A stretch of 6,045 nt of DNA from an uncultured Rhodospirillales bacterium (GTDB taxonomy: Bacteria; Pseudomonadota; Alphaproteobacteria; Acetobacterales; Acetobacteraceae): contig CAIYPH010000898.1 of assembly GCA_903928045.1 (NCBI GenBank), positions 1 to 6,045 on the forward strand. The letters are read 5' to 3'. Numbering within the stretch: position 1 is the stretch's first letter; each line of letters starts with the position of its first letter. The notes below the pieces were generated by a model. The model made no database searches and was not told where the DNA came from. It was given only the letters and a program-made list of their open reading frames with translations. This document shows, one piece after another, positions 4,644 to 6,045 of the stretch. The position numbers were made by a program, and so were the translations under genes.

Positions 4644-5924
4644 ATGCGGGATTTTGAGACGGATCGCACCGAGATGCAATTCGCGCCTTATCAGGGGCGG
4701 CGCGAGCTGGTGCGCGAGATTGAGCATGTCGAGACCTATGACGACGATGTGCCGGCGAGCAGCATCATCCGCCTGCGCCCGCCGGCGCGCAACCGGGCGA
4801 CGATTTCGATTCCGCCGGCGCCGGCTTCGGTCTCAACCTTGCCGGTGGGCGAGCGCAAGGGGCGTGGCGCCATCGTCAACCCGCCCAACCGCTTCGAGCC
4901 GACCGCCGCCACGCCCTTCGATGACGGCTGGGACACGCTGACCGCCGACCTCGCCGATCTACCACCGCTGCCCACCACTCTGCTGCGCGACGCCGCCCGC
5001 AGCGTGATCAGCTATAATCAGAGCCCAGATCTCGGTTTCGACCGCGCGATCAACCCGTATCGGGGCTGCGAGCATGGCTGCGTCTACTGCTACGCACGTC
5101 CGAGCCATGCCTATCTCGGTTACTCGCCCGGCCTCGATTTCGAAACCAAGCTGCTGTTCAAGCCCGACGTGGCGGAGCTGCTGGAGAAGGAGCTGCGCAA
5201 GCCCGGCTACGTGGCGCGCCCGATCGCGCTCGGTTCCAACACCGACCCCTACCAGCCGGTCGACCGCACTCTGAAGCTCACCCGCGCCGTGTTGGAGGTG
5301 CTGGAGCGCTTCGGCCATCCCGTCACCATCGTCACCAAGTCCGCCGGCGTGCTGCGGGATATCGACGTGCTGCACCGCATGGCCGAGCGCAACCTTGTCC
5401 GCGTATGCCTCTCGGTGACCACGCTCGACGGCACGCTGGCGCGGAGGATGGAGCCGCGGGCGGCGACGCCGGCCAAGCGGCTCGATGCCATCGCTCAGCT
5501 CTCCCGCGCCGGCATCCCCACCGGCGTGCTCGCTGCCCCGATGATCCCGGCGCTCAACGACGCCGAGATGGAGCGCATCCTCGAATCATCGGCGCTCGCC
5601 GGCGCCCGATGGGGCGGATATATCCTGCTGCGGCTGCCGCATGAGTTGAAGCAGATCTTCGAGGACTGGCTGAACCAGCATTTCCCAGATCGCGCCCGTC
5701 ACGTGCTGGAGTTGATCCGCGAGACTCGCGCCGGCGGGCTCAACAGTGCCAAGTACGGCGAGCGTTTCAGCGGCACTGGAGTCTACGCCGATATGTTGTC
5801 CCGGCGCTTTGCCATCGCCGCAAAACAGCATGGACTTGATAACCGCGAGAGCCTGGACACCACGCAGTTCAGCGTACCGGACGCGCCGAAAGGCATGGCC
5901 GAGAAGCAGCTCACGCTGTTCTGA
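4644..5924 (+). CDS. PA0069-family radical SAM protein (SplB-like, COG1533)
   Basis: A 426-residue radical SAM protein. Cys142, Cys146 and Cys149 in GCEHGCVYCYARPSH form the CxxxCxxC site for the [4Fe-4S] cluster that cleaves S-adenosylmethionine. KGRGAIVNPPNRFE (72-85) is the usual beginning of PA0069-like proteins. GSNTDPYQP (197-205), TKSAG (231-235), RMEPRAATPAKRL and GVLAAPMIPALND follow in the order of the TIM-barrel domain shared with spore photoproduct lyase. The reaction of this family is, to my knowledge, not established; a DNA-related role is often supposed from the SplB resemblance. Two features stand out. An N-terminal extension of about 71 residues, acidic then Pro/Ala-rich, precedes the usual start, and the protein ends in QLTLF (422-426), which resembles the sliding-clamp-binding motif. 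The start at 4644 is chosen by Shine-Dalgarno spacing; 4629 would add five residues. It diverges from the glycosyltransferase pair and is followed after 86 bases by a tRNA gene. Confidence 0.92.
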   Translation: MRDFETDRTEMQFAPYQGRRELVREIEHVETYDDDVPASSIIRLRPPARNRATISIPPAPASVSTLPVGERKGRGAIVNPPNRFEPTAATPFDDGWDTLTADLADLPPLPTTLLRDAARSVISYNQSPDLGFDRAINPYRGCEHGCVYCYARPSHAYLGYSPGLDFETKLLFKPDVAELLEKELRKPGYVARPIALGSNTDPYQPVDRTLKLTRAVLEVLERFGHPVTIVTKSAGVLRDIDVLHRMAERNLVRVCLSVTTLDGTLARRMEPRAATPAKRLDAIAQLSRAGIPTGVLAAPMIPALNDAEMERILESSALAGARWGGYILLRLPHELKQIFEDWLNQHFPDRARHVLELIRETRAGGLNSAKYGERFSGTGVYADMLSRRFAIAAKQHGLDNRESLDTTQFSVPDAPKGMAEKQLTLF

Positions 5925-5957
5925 GGAATCGTGGCAGGCGGCGTGGCGCAGTGACAA

Positions 5958-5986
5958 TTGCACACGAAGCACGGGCAGCTTATAAG
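5958..5986 (+). promoter_or_regulatory. Sigma70-type promoter of the tRNA-Gly gene
   Basis: TTGCAC (5958-5963) and TATAAG (5981-5986) are separated by exactly 17 bases. Transcription would begin near 5993, about 18 bases before the mature tRNA 5' end. The GC-rich stretch after the -10 box (from 5991) fits the discriminator of stringently controlled stable-RNA promoters; that regulation is inferred. Confidence 0.7.
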
Positions 5987-6010
5987 CATCTCGCGCCGGG
6001 CGACCGGGAT

Positions 6011-6045
6011 GCGGGTGTAGTTCAATGGTAGAACGGCAGCTTCCC
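6011..6045 (+). tRNA. tRNA-Gly (anticodon CCC), 5' part, cut by the window end
   Basis: The sequence reads as the 5' half of a tRNA: acceptor strand GCGGGTG (6011-6017), TA, a D-arm with stem GTTC/GAAC (6020-6023 with 6031-6034) and loop AATGGTA, then G6035 and the 5' anticodon stem GCAGC (6036-6040). Loop bases TT (6041-6042) put CCC (6043-6045) at anticodon positions 34-36, decoding GGG as glycine. The GCGGGTG start and short D-loop are typical of bacterial glycine tRNAs. The 3' half lies outside the window, so the anticodon stem closure and the 3' CCA cannot be checked. Confidence 0.9.

Noticed and set aside
5925..5957. Possible terminator after the radical SAM gene
   Set aside because: I could find no stable stem followed by a T-tract between the stop codon and the tRNA promoter.

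Overview
The window is GC-rich bacterial DNA (roughly two thirds G+C by eye) with densely packed genes and good Shine-Dalgarno spacing. Protein relatedness, codon use and the AT-rich hairpin repeats between genes suggest an alphaproteobacterium, most likely in the Rhodospirillales/Acetobacteraceae. That placement is an inference and was not tested by any search.

Left part (1-3150, + strand). A dispersed-repeat copy (11-98) is followed by two tightly coupled acyl-CoA dehydrogenase genes (141-1268 and 1280-2533). They look like the small and large subunits of a heteromeric flavin enzyme acting on a CoA thioester. A 71-base gap then leads to a MoaB/Mog-type molybdenum cofactor gene (2605-3150).

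Middle (3151-3318). This is a convergent intergenic region with no gene. It holds a second repeat copy in inverted orientation, sharing a 22-base identical core with the first, and a third, partial hairpin copy. It probably terminates transcription arriving from one or both sides.

Right part (3319-6045). On the minus strand, two glycosyltransferase-like genes overlap by four bases (upstream TIGR04283-like at 3918-4577, downstream TIGR04282-like at 3319-3921). This pair is usually labelled 'arsenosugar biosynthesis' or 'rSAM/selenodomain-associated'. Diverging from it across a 66-base gap is a PA0069-family radical SAM protein (4644-5924), whose last five residues, QLTLF, resemble the bacterial sliding-clamp-binding motif. 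The window ends inside a tRNA-Gly gene, stopping exactly at its CCC anticodon, with a clear sigma70-type promoter ahead of it.

Most of the window is ordinary chromosomal gene content. I see no CRISPR array, transposase, phage gene or clearly new multi-gene system. The items most worth a second look are the structured repeat family, the C-terminal clamp-like motif of the radical SAM protein, and the glycosyltransferase pair sitting next to a radical SAM enzyme of a different family from its usual partner.
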